From Lamellibrachia satsuma (Eukaryota > Annelida > Polychaeta > Sabellida > Siboglinidae): 64,000 nt of DNA. Made by a program: the position numbers and the translations under genes. Positions 11,557-22,735 of this stretch are shown one piece after another. The notes under the pieces were generated by a model. That model worked only from the letters and a program-made list of their open reading frames with translations. It ran no database searches and was not told where the DNA came from. Where the stretch lies: positions 71,001 to 135,000 of the forward strand of contig BSQZ01000006.1 in NCBI GenBank assembly GCA_033239005.1, read 5' to 3'. Every line of letters starts with the position of its first letter. Within the stretch, counting starts at the first letter, position 1.

Positions 11557-11795
11557 CTTGGGGATTCCTGAATTCAACTACAGTCACACCTGTATCTTCA
11601 TCACAGTCGCAAGATTCCATCTCATTTTCTCCTTAATTGTTTTCGACGAACAACTCTATCACATCTTTGGATGTCCCAGGTTTGAATCCAGTAATCCTAA
11701 CAATCCGGGCAGAAGTTTGTTCTGTAGCAGTAGAAGTCGGTGTCCTGTTTTGTACATTGATTCCTTTTGTCACACTGGCAGCAGGCCGTTGCACA
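11557..11795 (-). pseudogene. PARP14-like exon: linker and first half of RRM unit 6, with in-frame stop
   Basis: Acceptor ctttgattttcag, donor gtgatg, phase 1 in and out. It reads VQRPAASVTKGINVQ, then ARIVRITGFKPGTSKDVIEL, and ends TGVTVVEFRNPQ. The loop after FVENN carries TAA at 11633-11635 where relatives have a basic stretch and Ser-Gly-Gly-Gly. The loop is also shortened. Confidence 0.68.
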
Positions 11796-12175
11796 GCTGA
11801 AAATCAAAGAGGTGTTGTGTCACGATTATACGAAACCTAATGTCACGGCTGATGTAGACATGTTCCACTGTTCCCTTCGTGTTCTTGCATGTTCTAGGGA
11901 GTCGAATACACAAGGTAAACAAGAACGTGAATAAAACAAACATATCATTATAATCAACTAAAAATAAAAGAACCAATCCATCTTCTAATTTGTACACATA
12001 AACCCCATTGTTTATATTTGGAAATTTTATCCATATGCTGATATAATATCAATGTGTGTCCCTCGTTTGCCAAGAAACAAATTATGTCTCTCCATGTCTT
12101 TGCACGTATGCCTCTGCCTCGCTTTCTCTTTTCATGCATACACATTATACAAAATATGCTTCTTTCCTAGTCATT

Positions 12176-13680
12176 TATAGTATATAAGTTGATTGATACA
12201 GTTTTTTAGTAGAAGTGTTGGAAATGGGTCACGATCACACAATTTATTAGGAGATTTTTTAATAATAATGAGAACTTCACTAGTATTTCCAGGTGTGAAA
12301 CACTGTAGTGTATTTTTTAAAAACTGGTGGTTCAGGGAATTCATAGCCATTATCATTAATGACAAAATTTGATCGAATGCGAGCAATCTGTGAAGTATTT
12401 TGAAAAAGAACTACACAACGTATCCAGCGAAGAATGTTCAGGTAGTGCTTTTAATTTCTGCCGATGTAGATTTGTGTTTACTGATTTCCACATCCGGCAA
12501 GGGTTTTCAGAATTTTTTGAGATTAAATGTGTATAGAAATCAGACTTTGCTTTTGACATCATGTGATTGCATATATGTAGCTGTTTAGTATAACGGGATC
12601 GATCAATTGGAAAATTTAATTGCATGAGACATCCATGGTGATGGAAGGCGAACTTGTACACTTTTGGTTTGTTTAGGGGCATGTTTATCCAGGAGTTTAC
12701 TTAATGTTTCATGGTACTGACTAACAAGCTCGCATAATGTAGATTTAGTTTGGATCAAAAGATCGAAATTTGCAAGATCATCATGAAGGGTATTTATGTT
12801 AATGTTATTTATTGGTCGGAATGTGATCATTTTTGTCTAGGTCTTGACTCGATTTGCAACCACAAATCAATAATGACACAAAGGTGATCTGATAAACCAT
12901 CAGTAGGAAATACTGCCTTGATGTCACTGCAAGTAGATCTAATAATAAGCAAATCGAACCAATGACCATGAAAATGAGCAGGAAATGAAACGTGTCGATG
13001 TAATGCATATGTTTGAAGCACATCAATGAATGATCTAGTATTTAAACTTGATAGATCAATGTGGATATTGAAATCTCCAAACATGTAAAGGTTTTCTTGG
13101 AATTGTAAGGTGGTTTCAAGGAAATCTGGAAATTCATTAAAAAAATCTATTCGTGCTTGCAGGAGGATGGTAGATGCATATAACTTTAGCAGATATGGAT
13201 AAATGTTTTATAACAATACATATTACCTCAAAGCTGTGGTACTGAGGTGTATGAATAATTTCTACTTTATATGTTTCAGGTACAAGAAATGCGACTCCAC
13301 CACCCCTACCTGAATGGCGGGGGTGATGGTATAGGCAAAAACCATATATGGACAATTGTCCGCAAGACAGGCTGATGTATCAAATGCTGATAGCCATGTC
13401 TCTGTCAAAGCTAACATGTCTATGTGTTTAGATAACATCAGATCAGAAAGGGCAGCAGATCTATGACGAACAGATCTAAGATTTGTAGTGGCAAAGCGCA
13501 TGTTTTGAAATGTTTTTGGTCCAGGATTTATTGAGACATCACCTGCAAGGAGGATGATAGGCAGCCTAAATGTTGGGTTAAAACCAGATTTTGTATACAA
13601 TGTTCTGTGTGTACATAGACCAAGACAAGAAAGATGTAAAACAGAGTCTAATGGTATAGGTTTACACACTGGTTAAAAGT
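12176..13680 (-). mobile_element. L2/CR1-like LINE, 5' part only (endonuclease to start of RT)
   Basis: Minus-strand fragments give the element's 5' coding end. They show LLAGDVSINPGPKT (typical near the endonuclease start), NLRSVRHRSAALSDLMLSKH, LALTETWL, HGHWFDLLIIR and KHAPKQTKSVQVRLPSPWMS. Several frameshifts separate them. The copy stops abruptly at about 12176 in the middle of the ORF, before the RT domain. The sequence is about 90% like the copy at 18323-20703 by eye. 3' truncation is unusual for a LINE and suggests a later deletion. Confidence 0.8.
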
Positions 13681-13815
13681 AGTTTAATATGTTTTGATGT
13701 TCATTCGTTGTTGACATTTCATTGAAATGTGAACATACTGAAGCACTGCCAGTTGATTTTATATATTCTCAGCCCACTATGTGTAAATCTGTCCAAGTGG
13801 TAGTAAACATTAAAC

Positions 13816-13926
13816 CTGTAATGCTGTGTTCCACGCTCCTTTGTTTGTCGTCAACCTTTGCTTCAGTCACAGCAAGATCAGCTCCCTCGAGAGACAAACA
13901 TCCACGTTGCAGCACACGTTGGGCAT
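13816..13926 (-). CDS. PARP14-like exon: second half of RRM unit 5
   Basis: 111 bp, phase 1 to phase 1, acceptor tgatctacag and donor gtttaatg. It reads AQRVLQRGCLSLEGADLAV, the family's helix plus DG/EGA strand. It joins 14985 to give NIEDAQRVL. Intact. Confidence 0.72.
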
Positions 13927-14984
13927 CTGTAGATCAGGTAAACAATTTGTTGTTTTATTGTGCATATTACATAGTCTATTACTCAAGATAAGTGTAAATG
14001 ATGCGCTATGTGTTTCTTTCTTCATACATTATATATATCCCACTCTGGCATATTATATCATTGCGTTAGAGATGGCGAGTCTCTGACAGGCTACATGTTT
14101 AGCCAGTGTGGAATATTTTACTTCCCCTGGTATAGACCAACGGCTCTTAGCGTGTCTTCCAGAAGACACAAGCAACTATGGGTAAAAAGAATTGCCCACA
14201 TTTCGAAATGGTAGCAGGTGGCTTCGAACACTGGTCCTCTCGATCGACAGTCCGGCGTTCTACCGCCAAGTCACCGCGCCCCATTTGTTGCCAATATGTG
14301 TTCTCTTCTGTTTAGGCTACTAGGTATTCTAACACGTAGTCAAGTCTAGCATTTAACAGTAGAATAAACATGTCATAATTCTGAGCAAGCAAGTCACTCA
14401 ATCAACGAATCCCATAATTCATATACGTATGTCTGGGTCCTCTTGTCTTCCACCTTCACCACGTTGTTGTTCCCACCCACATTTGGCCATTTCTAGTAGA
14501 TGTTTAGCTAAAGGTAAAACAGGTACATTCTTATGTAGCGTGGTGTCCAGTCCTTGGGACTTCGAAGCACATTACACTTCACCAACGGGCAGACCAGTTC
14601 ATTCCAATGCCATTTCAAATTTTCATGGAAAGCACCCAGCCACGCTGCAATTACTGTGCGAAGACTATTCGCTCAGATATCCATCTCCATTTGTAGCCAA
14701 GTATTCATTTAAGCAACTGAGAGAACTGTGGCAACGTGGGGAGAATGAAATTGACAAAGCTTTGAAAAGGCAGCAAGAGGATTCGAACCCGGGTTCCCTC
14801 GCCATGCTAACGTGCCCCATATATTTTGCATGATCAGTGCTATTTTACATTTGTACTGAGAGTATCAAGGAATACCTTGTCTTGTTAAGGTGAATGTTGC
14901 TTACAGTTGAGGATGTTATTTGTGTCATATTATGTCTGCTAACATAGGACACATGAGGAGTATTCTTTATAATAAACATTGTAC
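13927..14984 (-). repeat. Intron containing two tRNA-derived, SINE-like stretches
   Basis: Read on the minus strand, 14285-14200 has an A-box-like tggcggtagaacgccgg and a B-box-like tgttcgaagcc spaced as in a tRNA. 14830-14765 has a clear T-arm (cccgggttcgaatcctct). Neither folds into a full cloverleaf by eye, so these are likely SINE heads or tRNA relics rather than working tRNA genes. The rest of the intron shows nothing. Confidence 0.4.
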
Positions 14985-15296
14985 CTTCAATGTTGCAGAA
15001 TGTGAGTGTTGCTTCGTGTTTGAATATTCTGTAGTCAACGTTTTCCAAGGGACCACCACCCGATCGTTTCTTGCTCTGAAAGAACATTGTGAGCAACTCA
15101 TTTGTAGTCTTCAGACTGATGCCTCTCACAAAGACCACATTACTGGAAGCTGACAACACTGGAACTGGTGCTCTGGCACTCACAGCAGGAGCTTTAAGCC
15201 ATGGTTTTGCTGTGATGACTGGTTTTTGGAAACTACCAGAATCACCTGTTGTAGTTAAGTCTTGTGTATTAATCTCGTCTGTTTGGAAACTTGCAT
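14985..15296 (-). CDS. PARP14-like exon: linker and first half of RRM unit 5
   Basis: 312 bp, acceptor gctgttttgcag, donor gtacaatg, phase 1 in and out. A Thr/Pro-rich linker (TTTGDSGSFQKPVITAK) precedes NVVFVRGISLKTTNELLTMF, then FQSKKRSGGGPLENVDY with the hallmark loop. Intact. Confidence 0.77.
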
Positions 15297-15679
15297 CTGC
15301 AAAACAGCATCACAAAGCATAAGCACCCACAGCCACACACGTATGAAGGAATATACACTCAAATAATATGCCTGCACACACAGACTGGCGTTATAAATGA
15401 GGACTCGAGTACCTAAATTTTATAAACAGACACTTGATGTTACATTATTAATATCAATCCTAGTTATATTACATATGAACTGTGTGGTTTTTGAAGTTGA
15501 CATACTAAACCCTTTCTACTCCTCTATTACTGCACTAATTCGCTTTGATCACAAAGCAACTGTGCGATGCAAAGTTAACTGGGACATGTTTTTACGTTGC
15601 TTTACATTATTTTCATTGTTGTGACACATACACTCTGCTAGTTAATTAATATTTACTTACTTACTTAATCCTCTTGGCC

Positions 15680-16502
15680 CAGGGTTAAAAAAAATAATGA
15701 TTTTTTAAAATAAAAAAATCGGATTTTTTTTATTTATTTGTTTTTTCGAAATCTGGTATATAGACATTTATATAGACGTTTATATTTATAAATTCTTTCA
15801 AACATATTCTATTCAAACCACTTTGGGTATTTGTCTTAACAGAGGGTACATGATTTTTGTTTATATAAAGTTACATAATTATTACATAGTTTGATTTACA
15901 ACAGAAACAAAACTGTCATTTTAAAATACATGCATAATAATAATAAATTTTATTTGATATAGTGCCAGATCCAGTTTTAAATTGTTCGTGGCACTCATTG
16001 GGATGAATCCACCCATTAGACAATGTCCACAAGGCCTCACCCCCTGTACTTGCATAATCGCTCTTGGAAAGGAAAGCATGCTGTGTGTCTGTGGCTGTAG
16101 CCCTGATAATTATTGCTTGCTGAGAGGGTGGATTAGCATTTGTCCAGGGCTCTGCCTACTCTAAGGGTTTCTAACCAGACTGAGAAACTGGTACAGTATT
16201 AGTCTGTAGCCCAGACTGTCTCACTTGAGTCAACATACTGAATTGGTAACAACTAGCACAAGCTCTAAGTGGACTTTAACTCAGGGCTTCTGAGTTAAAA
16301 AGATACTTCCTCTGGAAGACAAGTTTGTGTGGCTTCACTGCATTCAGAAAGGGAATAGCTCAAACATACACAAAACTTTGTTGATCTCAGAAAAAATTAT
16401 TTGTGTTAAAATCATATAAATCTGCGATTACAAATAAAAAAAAATCATAAATCAATGATTTTTTTTAGTGATTTAAATCATGATTTAAATCAAACAACTC
16501 TG
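15680..16502. mobile_element. Non-autonomous hAT-like element (MITE), 823 bp
   Basis: It begins cagggttaaaa and ends aaacaactctg, so the termini are inverted CAGGGTT and CAGAGTT, typical of hAT ends. It is flanked by an 8-bp target duplication, tcttggcc at 15672-15679 and tcttggcg at 16503-16510 (7 of 8). Subterminal palindromes of the form atttaaatcatgatttaaat sit at the right end. No transposase reading frame. A second copy, reversed, lies at 59632-60536. Confidence 0.75.
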
Positions 16503-16510
16503 TCTTGGCG

Positions 16511-17448
16511 CCTTCAGTTAGTGTTTAGTTAGTATTAATCAGTGATAGTAATGCTAGTGTTTGTAACTGTTGACATTGTATTTGGTTATTATTTGTGTTT
16601 TGGTTATTAATTGGTTATTATTTGGTTATTTATAATACTGCTGTTAGTCAGTTAATAAAGTATATGTAACTTATATAACTGTCATGTTGGCATGTATGCC
16701 AGCAATCGTTCAGATATTACTGCAGGTCTCCACGGATTTTATTCACAATTGTGATGTATTATAACTGTGCTCTTATGGTCATGATTTTATCTTAATAAAT
16801 CACTATCCCTCTCTCTCCCTCTACCTTTATCTCTCTATCCCTCTCTGTCTCTCTCACTCTGTTAATCTTGTCTTCTGTGCCATTCACAATAATATGCATA
16901 TATTAGATCCCCGAAAAACCATGTGCAAACTCTGTTAGCATCTGGCATATTGGTATGGGAACATAACAATATAGGTACATAGAGTGCCTATGACAGGCAA
17001 GTAAATTATCATTCATAGCACCAATAGGTAAGCTTTGAAATCACCACTTTACTGTTTTGACCTGTTTATACAAAACTTACTATTGCAGTTTCTAGCAGAT
17101 GAGGAATACTTATAGCAGTACTACATCAAAATAACGACTGTGCTGTATCTAAGATGTGTTCTACATTAACTTAACTGAGATTCTACAAAGACTTTAGTGG
17201 TCATAATTAAGTGCTGTAATGAAATAATGAAGAACATTAAGATGAAGGAGATAGACATCATGACACTACATAAATTATAAATCATGGCAATCAATTCATA
17301 TGCAAGATTACCCTAACATATATTGATGTCCCCAATGCTTCATCCTACTTGCCCCTACACAAGCTTCTTCAAATGCCTAACATAAAACCACCACACTAGA
17401 ATCAGTAAACAAATGTATACATTGGGACCTACATATTAATGTGATTAC
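16511..17448. other. Intron, partly duplicated at 21.9-22.3 kb
   Basis: Positions 17290-17448 are nearly identical to 22130-22282, and 16950-17290 is more loosely like 21920-22130. CT-rich simple sequence lies at 16805-16860. Confidence 0.6.
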
Positions 17449-17535
17449 CTTTGTGACCCTGATTCTTTGCCTTCTGAACAGTCAATGTGGTGCCATCTAG
17501 GCTGAGGTTGTGCACTGAAATGACTTTCTCAGCAA
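17449..17535 (-). CDS. PARP14-like exon: second half of RRM unit 4
   Basis: 87 bp, phase 1 to phase 1, acceptor tttttatag and donor gtaatcac. It reads VAEKVISVHNLSLDGTTLTV. Intact and nearly identical to exon 22283-22369. Confidence 0.75.
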
Positions 17536-18077
17536 CTATAAAAACAATCTTTCTGATCAAAATATTCTTGGTATACACAGAACACCCACATTTAGGTTCA
17601 TTAGTATGGCTTTACACAGAACAAATATTTCATGTAGCATATCTTATTTGATTACTCAAATAGTTGTGAGACAACATCTTGCCGATTTTATTTAATAAAA
17701 AAAATTTGAAATGAAAAAAATCATTACAAGGTAATAGTAACCTAAACAATCAAACTATTCAAAATTTGAATTTGCTTCCATAGCAACATTCTGCCACAGA
17801 TATGTAATTAGCTGTGCTGTTGGCAGTGTAAATTTTCTACAAGTGTCTTTTTTATGTAACTTGTGAACAGAACGACCTGACATTTTTGATAATGGGTCCT
17901 TATTGGCAGACGGCCATAACAACTACATTTTAGAAGTCTGCATTCACAGTTAGGTTTACAAACCTTATTAACAGTGGGCATTTAAAACCAAATTTTCCTG
18001 TGATGTCCTCCATACAGCTTTCTTTATATGCACACAAATTTATTATGTATACGATTAATTGTGTATGAAAGCCTAAC

Positions 18078-18297
18078 CTCCAGAGTTCAACTGTTTTGTC
18101 CATGTCACGCTGCACTTTGTGAACCTCGCCACCACAAGGACACCGATTGCTCTCAAAGAACAGCAGTATGGCATCGTTGGTTGTTGATGGCTCCAGTCCA
18201 CAGACCTCGATGGTCTTCCCGTCCCACACATCTTGAGCTGGAGATGCTTCAAGTGTCGCCACTTCCAATGTCTGATCAGGTCTACCAAGTACATCCT
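18078..18297 (-). pseudogene. PARP14-like exon: end of unit 3 and first half of RRM unit 4, with 17-bp deletion
   Basis: Acceptor gtagttgcag, donor gttaggc. It reads RPDQTLEVATLEASPAQDVW, then TIEVCGLEPSTTNDAILLFF and HKVQRDMDKTV. Compared with the sister exon at 24775-24996 it lacks 17 bp after GACAAAACAGTTG, removing the strand AYVTFKN and shifting the frame at the donor. The codons CPCGGE replace CSGGDE. Confidence 0.75.
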
Positions 18298-18322
18298 CTG
18301 CAACTACAAACACAACATACAC

Positions 18323-20703
18323 ATAATAATAATAATAATAATAATTGACTTCTATGGCGCCTATATCCTCAGGAACCTGAGCTCAGAGGCGCAACAAAAC
18401 AGAATCAGTAGGCGTAATCGTAAACAAGGACGCGCAAAAGTCAGTATCAGAACGAGGGACAACCGAACATTTATGGTGGGAATGCAATTTGGAATAGATA
18501 TGTCTTGAGTTTTTTTCGGAAAATAGCAATAGTTTCGGATGTTTTCAAAGCGACAGGGAGTTCATTCCAGACCCTAGGCGCAGCGACAGAGAAAGCACGT
18601 TTACCCAAGTTAAGTTTTGTTTTAGGTACAATAAGTTGTTGTGAAACTGATGATCTTAGCTGCCTAGGGATATTTGAACGATGCAGGAGACTAGCCAAGT
18701 AGAATGGTTGTTGTGTAGATAGAGCACGATATGCAAGAGTGGACAGCTTAAAATTAATTCGATAAGAAACTGGAAGCCAGTGTAACTGTTTAAGTAGTGG
18801 TAGTGACGGTGAAAACCGAGGCGCCCTGAGAACCACACGTGCCAGACAATTTTGTACTCGTTGGAGTTTAGCCAAGTCTCTTTTAGCAATGTTGTTTAGT
18901 AGTGAATTGCAATAGTCAAGACGGCTGCTAATTAGTGCCGTTGATATTGTTTTAGCAGTAGATATAGATATGTGACGCCGAATTCGACGAAGATCACGAA
19001 TATGATAGAAACAGGATTTACATACTTGAGAGATATGCTGGCGAAAGTTGAAATCACTGTCAAAGATAACACCTAGATTACGAACAGTATCTGATGGGAA
19101 TGTATCACTGCCAAGCAGTTTAACAGGAAAATGGTTGATGACTTTATTTCGTTGTTGTTTAGTGCCAATAATAATAAGGTCTGTTTTATCTGGATGAAGC
19201 TTTAGCTTACTTGTGGCACACCAAATGGTAGATGTTGTGGGCTAGATAATGTGCCAGATATGTTAATACTTTGATATCTGTCTGATAAAAATGATTTGAA
19301 CCACCGAAGAGCTGGGCCAGAAATTCCAAAATATCTATGGAGGCGTTGTAAAAGGATTGAATGATCAATTGTATCGAAAGCAGCTGAGAGATCAAGTAAA
19401 GTGAGTGCTGTGACTTTGCCATTGTCCATGTTATCAACTATATCATTGTGTATCTTGAGAAGAGCTGTTTCAGTAGAATGGAATCGTTTATATGCAGACT
19501 GTAGATCATTTGATAAGTGATGGTTGTAAATATGTTCATGAAGGCGATTAGCAACTACTTTTTCCAATATTTTTGACAGAAAACTGAGATTAGAGATAGG
19601 ACGATAATTCCTTAGGTCATCTTTGCACAAAGTTTGTTTTTTAATAAGAGGATTTACAAGAGCTTGTTTGAAATCCTGTGGAACAACTCCACTCTGCATT
19701 GAAAGGTTTATGATAGTAGTAATGGGAAAGATGAGTTGATCGATACAGCTTTTTAGTAGAAGTGTTGGAAATGGGTCAAGATCACACGATTTGTTAAGAT
19801 ATTTTTTAATAATGATGAGAACTTAATTAGTAGTTGCAGGTGTGAAACTCTGTAGTGTTTTTTCAGAAAGTGGCGGTTCAGGGAAATCATAGTCATTATC
19901 ATTAATGACAAAATTTGATCGAATACGAGCAATCTTATCTGTAAAGTATTTTGAAAAAGAACTACACAATGTATCCAATGAAGAATGTTCAGGCAGTGCT
20001 TTTAATTTCTGCCGATGTAGAATTGTGTTAACAGATTTCCACATCTGCCGAGGGTTTTCAAAATTTGTTGTGATAAAATGTGTATAGTAATCAGACTTTG
20101 CTTTTGACATCATGTGATTGCATATATGTAGCTGTTTAGTATAACGGGATCGATCAATTGGAGAATGAGTTCGTCGCCAAATTCTTTCAAGATATCGACG
20201 ACGACGTTTTGCTACAATTACTACAATCATTAGACATCCATGGTGATGGAGGGCGAACTTGTACACTTTTGGTTTGTTTCGGAGCATGTTTATCCAGAAG
20301 TTTACTTAATGTTTCATTGTACTGATTAACAAGCTCGCATAGTGTAGATTTAGGTTTGATCAAAAGATCAGGATTTGCTAGATCCTCATGAAGGGTATTT
20401 ATGTTAATTTTATTTATTGGTCGAAATGTGATCATTTTTTTTCTAGATCTTGAACCAACTTGCAACCACAAATCGTTAATGACACAATGGTGATCTGATA
20501 AACCATCAGTAGGGAATATTGCTTTAATGTTAGTGCAAGTAGATCTAGTAATAAACAGGTCGAGCCAATGACCATGAACGTGTGTAGGAAATGAAACATG
20601 TTGATGTAATGCATATGTTTGAAGGACATCCATGAATGATCTAGTATTTGGACATGGTAGATCAAGGTGGATATTGAAATGATCAAGGTGGATATTGAAA
20701 TAA
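18323..20703 (-). mobile_element. L2/CR1-like LINE with internal deletion of RT catalytic core
   Basis: The 3' end is a (TAA)n run at 18324-18345. Read 5' to 3' on the minus strand: endonuclease C-terminus (RSFMDVLQTYALHQHVSFP, FPTDGLSDHHCVI); RT motifs NYRPISNLSFLSKILEKVVA, SAYKRFHSTETALLKI and LLDLSAAFDTIDHSILLQRL; then FGVPQVS, where the frame breaks. The expected GS-VLGP and YADD segment is absent, and the element resumes at KLHPDKTDLIIIG and LISSRLDYCNSLL, ending PRVWNELPVALKTS. It sits exactly between two sequences that are adjacent near 25020, so the insertion site is clear. Confidence 0.85.
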
Positions 20704-22282
20704 TGCAGATTTATAACAGGATAAATGACATGAAGTTCATGGTAAAAATAAATAAATTGGAATGCGCTGCGATTTTGGCAAGAACAGACATTGGAAGGTG
20801 CAGTAAGTTGCACAATCACAATCTGCAAGAACACCAGTGATATCAGCACAATTTGACAGGAAGAAATAATAAAGGTGACAGTAAGATCAGTGTGGGGACA
20901 TGAAACCCAGTATTATGCAAATTCGTTTTTGTTATAAATACAGTACAAAATAGTTTAGTTTGTTGATGTATTTGCACTGTCAATTTCTTATTGTATTGCA
21001 ACAAGTGCATCAGTTAATGCGACACACTGGACAAGTCACATGGGACAGCAATATAGATGACTCAGTATGTATAGGTGCCTATGCAGTATATACACAATAC
21101 AAAATATGCTTCTTTCCTAGTCATTTATGACATATTATGTTCCTAACGTCCAGGATGCACAAATGCTGTTTTGTATTCCAGTGGGTATAAGGAACATCGG
21201 ACATATACGGAATAGCTTGGCTAAATGCAAATATTAGATATATTACTTGTAAAGAGTCAATGGTATGCATAATTACCTATTTCTGTTGGTCGTTATCTCC
21301 CTGGAAATGCCCAGAGGCTATGTCACTTATGCAACACTGGGGACCAAGGTGACGAATATCATTATGTACTTGTATGTCCATCTCTAATGGAAGAAAGATC
21401 GAAATACATAAAAAAATACTTCAGAATCAGACCTAATACTCTGAAAATGAACCAGCTGTTCAATGTACACAATGTGAAACAGCTGACAGATCTGTCCAGA
21501 TTTATTAAAATAATAATGACAAAGTTTGTCTAATTAACAAAATGCCTTATTAAAACAGTGAATTGCGTAGAAGCAAAATTGTAGCTCATAGTTAATTTTA
21601 CTGTTCATATTATTACTTACTTTAGTTCAAACTGTGCAATATATACATAGTTTATTTTATTTTACATTACCTAAATTGCATGTACTGATTATATAGAAAA
21701 TACTTTATCGAATAATGACACTAGATGTATTATGCACTGTAACTAGATGATTTACATACTGTAAATATGTTTTATACAATATATGTCCTATGTACTGTAA
21801 CTAGATGTTCTACTAAAATGTACTGTAGAGAGAAACTTCTCTCATACTCCGCAAGGGGTCGTAGGGAAATAAAAGTCATTGTCATTGTCATTGTCATTGT
21901 CATTGTCATAACATTGCATGTTACTATGTATATAGCACTGTGCTGAACCTAAGCTTTGTTCTACATTATCGTAACTGAGAGTCACTCTATCAGCCGCATA
22001 TGTGCTACAATGATTTTAATGGTCATGATTAAGTGTTGTAATGAAATAATGAAAAACTTTGATAAGAAGGTGACATAAATCAAGACAGATTACTTATAAA
22101 TTGCGACAATCGATTCGTATGCAAGATTTGATTACATTCCAGTACATATATTACCCTATTGATGTCCCCAATGCTTCATCCTACTTGCCCCTACACAAGC
22201 TTCTTCAAATGCCTAACATAAAACCACCACTAGTATTAGTAAACAAATTTATACCTTGGGACCTACATATTAATGTGATTAC
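20704..22282. other. Intron, duplicated copy of sequence at 25025-25390 and 42660-42990
   Basis: 20704-20970 matches 25025-25300. 21035-21200 matches parts of 41135-41290 and 42835-43000, including a remnant of the end of the start exon (ccaggatgcacaaatg at 21150-21165). A (cattgt)n hexamer run is at 21877-21909. Confidence 0.65.
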
Positions 22283-22369
22283 CTTTTCGACACTGATTCT
22301 TTGCCTTCTGAACAGTCAATGTGGCGCCATCTAGGCTGAAGTTGTGCACTAAAATGACTTTCTCAGCAA
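22283..22369 (-). CDS. PARP14-like exon: second half of RRM unit 3
   Basis: 87 bp, phase 1 to phase 1, reading VAEKVILVHNFSLDGATLTV. Sister of 17449-17535. Intact. Confidence 0.73.
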
Positions 22370-22735
22370 CTATAGAAAAACAATCTTTCTGATCAAAACA
22401 TTCTTTGTATACACAGAACACGCACATTTAAGTTCATTAGCATGGATTTACACAGAATAAATATTTTATGTACCATATTTTATTTAATTACTCAAATATA
22501 TGTGAGGCAACATCTTGCCGATTTTATTCAATAAAAAAATGTTGAAATGAAAAAATGTATTACAAGGGAATAGTAACCTAAACAATCCAACTATTTAAAA
22601 TTTGAATCTGCTTCCATAGCACCATTCTGCCATAGATATGTAATTAGCTGTGCTGTTGGCAGTGTAAATGTTCTATAAGTGTCCCTTTTGTGTAACTTCT
22701 GAACAGAACGACCTGACATTTTTTATAATGGGTCC

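Noticed and set aside
14429..14833. 134-codon plus-strand frame in the 14.4-14.8 kb intron
   Set aside because: It ends in the tRNA-like relic, has no domain and no splice partners, and lies antisense in a PARP14-like intron.
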